Of a DNA stretch of 64,000 nucleotides, positions 61,269-64,000 are shown piece after piece; position 1 is the first letter of the stretch, and every line of letters starts with the position of its first letter. The notes under the pieces were generated by a model that saw only the letters and a list, made by a program, of their open reading frames with translations, had not been told where the DNA came from and searched no databases. The position numbers and the translations under genes are program-made. Source of the stretch: Dillenia suffruticosa (lineage: Eukaryota > Streptophyta > Magnoliopsida > Dilleniales > Dilleniaceae); assembly GCA_033439265.1 (NCBI GenBank), contig JAVTVX010000012.1, forward strand, positions 8,731,001 to 8,795,000, given 5' to 3'.

Positions 61269-63124
61269 ATCGTGGGCATGATGACGTGGCTTTGAGGTCA
61301 GATTGACGTATTTAATTTTTTTTAATTGTAATTAATGATATTTAAAGCTAAAATCATCGAAATGGGACATAATTTTATTCAACATGAAAAAAAGGGTTAA
61401 AAGATATAAACAACAATGTCGTGTTAAGATAAATCATTTTGATCATTAATTTTGTATCAAAGAATCCTCTTCTAATTCACTTTATTATTTGTGTCAAATT
61501 ACAATTTCCCATTGCATCATAGAGATGACTAACCAAGCGTAACAAGCAAAGGAAGAGTATTTCTGCACTGTCATCAAGAGAGTGGAACCAAAAAACGAAA
61601 AAAAAGCCTTTTTAGAATAGATTTTTTTGGACAGTATTATTTCTTTTCTTTTTGGACTGAAAAGATAAAATTGAATTCAATGTATGAAAAATTGTACAAA
61701 AATTTTGAGGATGAAAACTTGGCAAAGATGGAAACAATAAAACAAAAAGTACCTTCACCTTCTCAATTCTTTAAAGGTGCAGTTCTGATAAGTTCTTGAG
61801 TTTTGAGTCTGTACGACAATCTCGTCTCGTAAACTTGAGGAATTAGGTGTCTGATTTTTTGTTGTATTCTGCTCCGAACCGAATACATATAATAGAAAAT
61901 TTTTGTTATTGAAAAAAATATAAAAAAGGAAAAAAAAATAGCAAATAGAAAAGAAGGAATATTCCTTAAAAAAAAACATCATACTTTTTAACTTTTCTCG
62001 TCCATTCCCAATATTTTATAAACATCGCCAAATGTTAAACCGACGAAAAAACAACCGTCGGCAGGAATGTAAAGAAAAAAAGTTGGGATTTTCTCGATAT
62101 TTATCGACAAACGTCGGGAAATGACACATTTTTTTTATGTTTATTGACAAATTTCGGGAAAAGCTCCATCTTTTTGGACATTTGCAGACATCGGCAGCGG
62201 CTGGAAATTGCCGTCGTTTCAAAATGAAAAACGTTGGGAAAAGAAGGGCGTGCTGATGATTATCCATAAATGTCGATAAAAGCTAAAGTATTTGCGGACA
62301 TTTCTTCCCCCAAAACGTTAGTAGATGCTGAATCTTTTAACAACATTTTTTCTTTGAAAACCTCGACGATTCTCCGTGTATTTAACAATATTTGTTACTA
62401 AATGACTGGAAACATTAGTATTATTTTAAAAATTTTGATTCCTTATAAATGACAGTTAAAATTTACTTATCAAATATCCATCAATTATAATACAAATATT
62501 TTCATCCATACTTCACATTTCATTCACACTTCGTCCACACGTACATAAATACTCTTATGATTACCGTAGTACAAAAAAAGAAACAATATTGTGCCAACAA
62601 AATGTATTCTACAAGGCTTCCCCCTTCTCATGATTCCTTGCTTGTTATGCCTGGATAGTCATATATCTATAATGCAATGTGAAGGGTAGAAATGGTAATT
62701 TGACACAAATAATAAAGTAACTTAAAAAGAATTTTTTTTTTTTTGGGTGGATATTTAAGTTGTCCTTGATATTACTGTGGGGGACAATGTATAATTGTCT
62801 CCATATATTCTAAATACTATGATATAGACCCCAAACTCTGCCCTATTGTAAATCTGCTGTGAGGTTCTCCCATAAATTTCAACTGAACATCTTCCACCAT
62901 TTCTCAAATTGCTTCCGCGCACAACTGATTCATTGAACCAAAAACTTCAAAAGAAGCCTTTGATCTAAATGATTCATCATAACATGTTGTTCATATATTT
63001 TCACCCTTTTTAATGATTAATAAAATCATGTCACCTCAATTTTTGTCATTTTGATGATTTTAGTTTTAAATAGATTAATTGAAAAAAAAAGTCTATCTGA
63101 CGTCAAAACCACGTCATCATGCAC
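61269..63124. other. Spacer between the ANTH gene and its inverted copy
   Basis: Homology of the inverted duplication runs past both stop codons. 61269-61460 matches, inverted, about 62940-63125, and 61483-61525 matches 62650-62716 (shared TTTATTATTTGTGTCAAATT). In between, 61990-62400 carries CGTCGGGAAA-type repeats suggesting a transposon fragment, and 62720-62940 is extra DNA present only on the right arm. No gene seen. Confidence 0.65.
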
Positions 63125-64000
63125 ATTCTATTCCACTGGTCCCCCACTTTCCAGGGCAGTGCTAGCAAGTTCATCCTACCCGAACCGACTCTGTACAGGA
63201 CGTCTGTCTCTCTCCCGTCCTGTTAATTTCACTCTCTCCACACAACTCCCAACTATTCCATTCATCTCTCTAATCAAACTCCAAAATCTCTACATCAAAG
63301 CTCTCCTCGTCATCGGCAAAAGAACCGTTCATCTCTCCTCATAGTTTTCCAATCTCTTCATGCAACAGACGAACTCGACCGAGTCTCCAAAACACAGATG
63401 ACTGAGTCGTTCTGTAAACTCATTGACTCGGTGAGAAACCTTATTCACAGCCGACTTGTAATCATCACCCACCAAACCCATTATTTCAAAGATTAAATTG
63501 TTGTTATTAACTAGGATTGACTCGGGAATTCGCCTAGTCTCCTCAATCAAACTCGCAAGCAAGTCAACTTCTTTTACCAAGTCATTGTTCATTAAAGAAG
63601 AAACAGCATCTTCTTCGCAGTCTTTATCGAGGGTAGAGGAGGATCAGCCGAAGAAGAAACGTAGGACTCACGAAGTGGATAGGAGTTGTTCGAGGTAGCG
63701 AGCATACCATCGTACCCAGGAAGAGAGTTCCCAGGATGTAGGAGAGCGATTGTCGCGGAAGTCGGAGAGATTAAGGTAGTTATGGCCGCCAGAGGAAGGG
63801 AGGATGAAGAGTTGATGTTGGAGGATGAAAGTGCCTCGTCGGATGATAAAGTGGACGGTGAGAAGGCACTTGAGGGCGACGACGGGGGAGCGGGTGGAAT
63901 GGAGGCTGCGCATGAAGGCTTCGAGGGCGGCAGAGGCAGTGGCGCGTGAGGTGTGACCGAAGGAGAGGATTGTGTTGATGTGTTTGGCGGGAGGTGGGGT
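63125..64000 (-). pseudogene. Inverted pseudogene copy of the ANTH gene (5' end beyond the window)
   Basis: Read on the minus strand from the window edge, it matches the gene at 60207 from about residue 51 (PPPAKHI) to the stop region. The N-terminal half is open (HSTRSPVVALKCLLTVHFII, WELSSWVRWYARYLEQLLST). A TGA then replaces an Arg codon after LLSTS (near 63667), a second stop follows within 10 codons, and the frame reopens as MNNDLVKEVDLLASLIEETR. It stops again after RLENYEER where the parent continues RLTVLF. The rest of the C-terminus is recognisable only as DNA similarity. Clearly non-functional as a full protein, but it could be transcribed antisense to nothing else in the window and towards its parent. 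Confidence 0.9.

Overview
This is a stretch of plant nuclear DNA, most likely from a woody eudicot. The sequence is AT-rich with GT-AG spliced genes. It holds a plant DTX/MATE transporter, a classical arabinogalactan protein, an ANTH clathrin-assembly protein, an Au-type SINE, CACTA (En/Spm) transposons and a Tekay/Del-like Ty3-gypsy chromovirus. Species cannot be named from the sequence alone. Homologies rest on reading translations, not on database searches.

Layout. 1-10.5 kb is gene-poor: a degenerate ~120-bp tandem repeat (1.1-2.2 kb), a CACTA-like end (3776) and a cluster of GTCGACC motifs (4.4-5.0 kb). 10.76-11.23 kb holds a single-exon GPI-anchored arabinogalactan protein gene. Two very short tRNA-like retroposons with clear target duplications follow at 12.0 and 14.8 kb. 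16033-20812 is a CACTA element that has captured exons of two unrelated genes: the 2-oxoglutarate dehydrogenase E2 subunit and a synaptotagmin-type C2 protein. It also carries a nested Mutator-type MITE with a 9-bp duplication. 24063-27290 is an intact eight-exon MATE gene (492 aa) with a SINE in intron 1.

28.3-57.1 kb is a large nested transposon complex. Matching CACTA termini at 28671 and 57139 bound decayed transposase genes of two kinds: TNP2-like with DUF4216, and TnpA-like. A 10.2-kb gypsy element (31400-41579, duplication GCTTG) sits inside the TNP2-like gene. A second small CACTA element (51042-52832) carries a captured alkenal/one oxidoreductase-like exon. The rest of the complex is an unusual collection of minisatellites and satellites: GC-rich islands, a 54-bp array, a 1.5-kb tandem duplication and a ~178-bp array.

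60207-61268 is an intact intronless ANTH-domain gene. An inverted, decayed copy of it runs off the right edge (from about 63125), so gene and pseudogene face each other tail to tail. The three intact protein genes are unrelated in function; all three have a long CT tract just upstream of the start codon.
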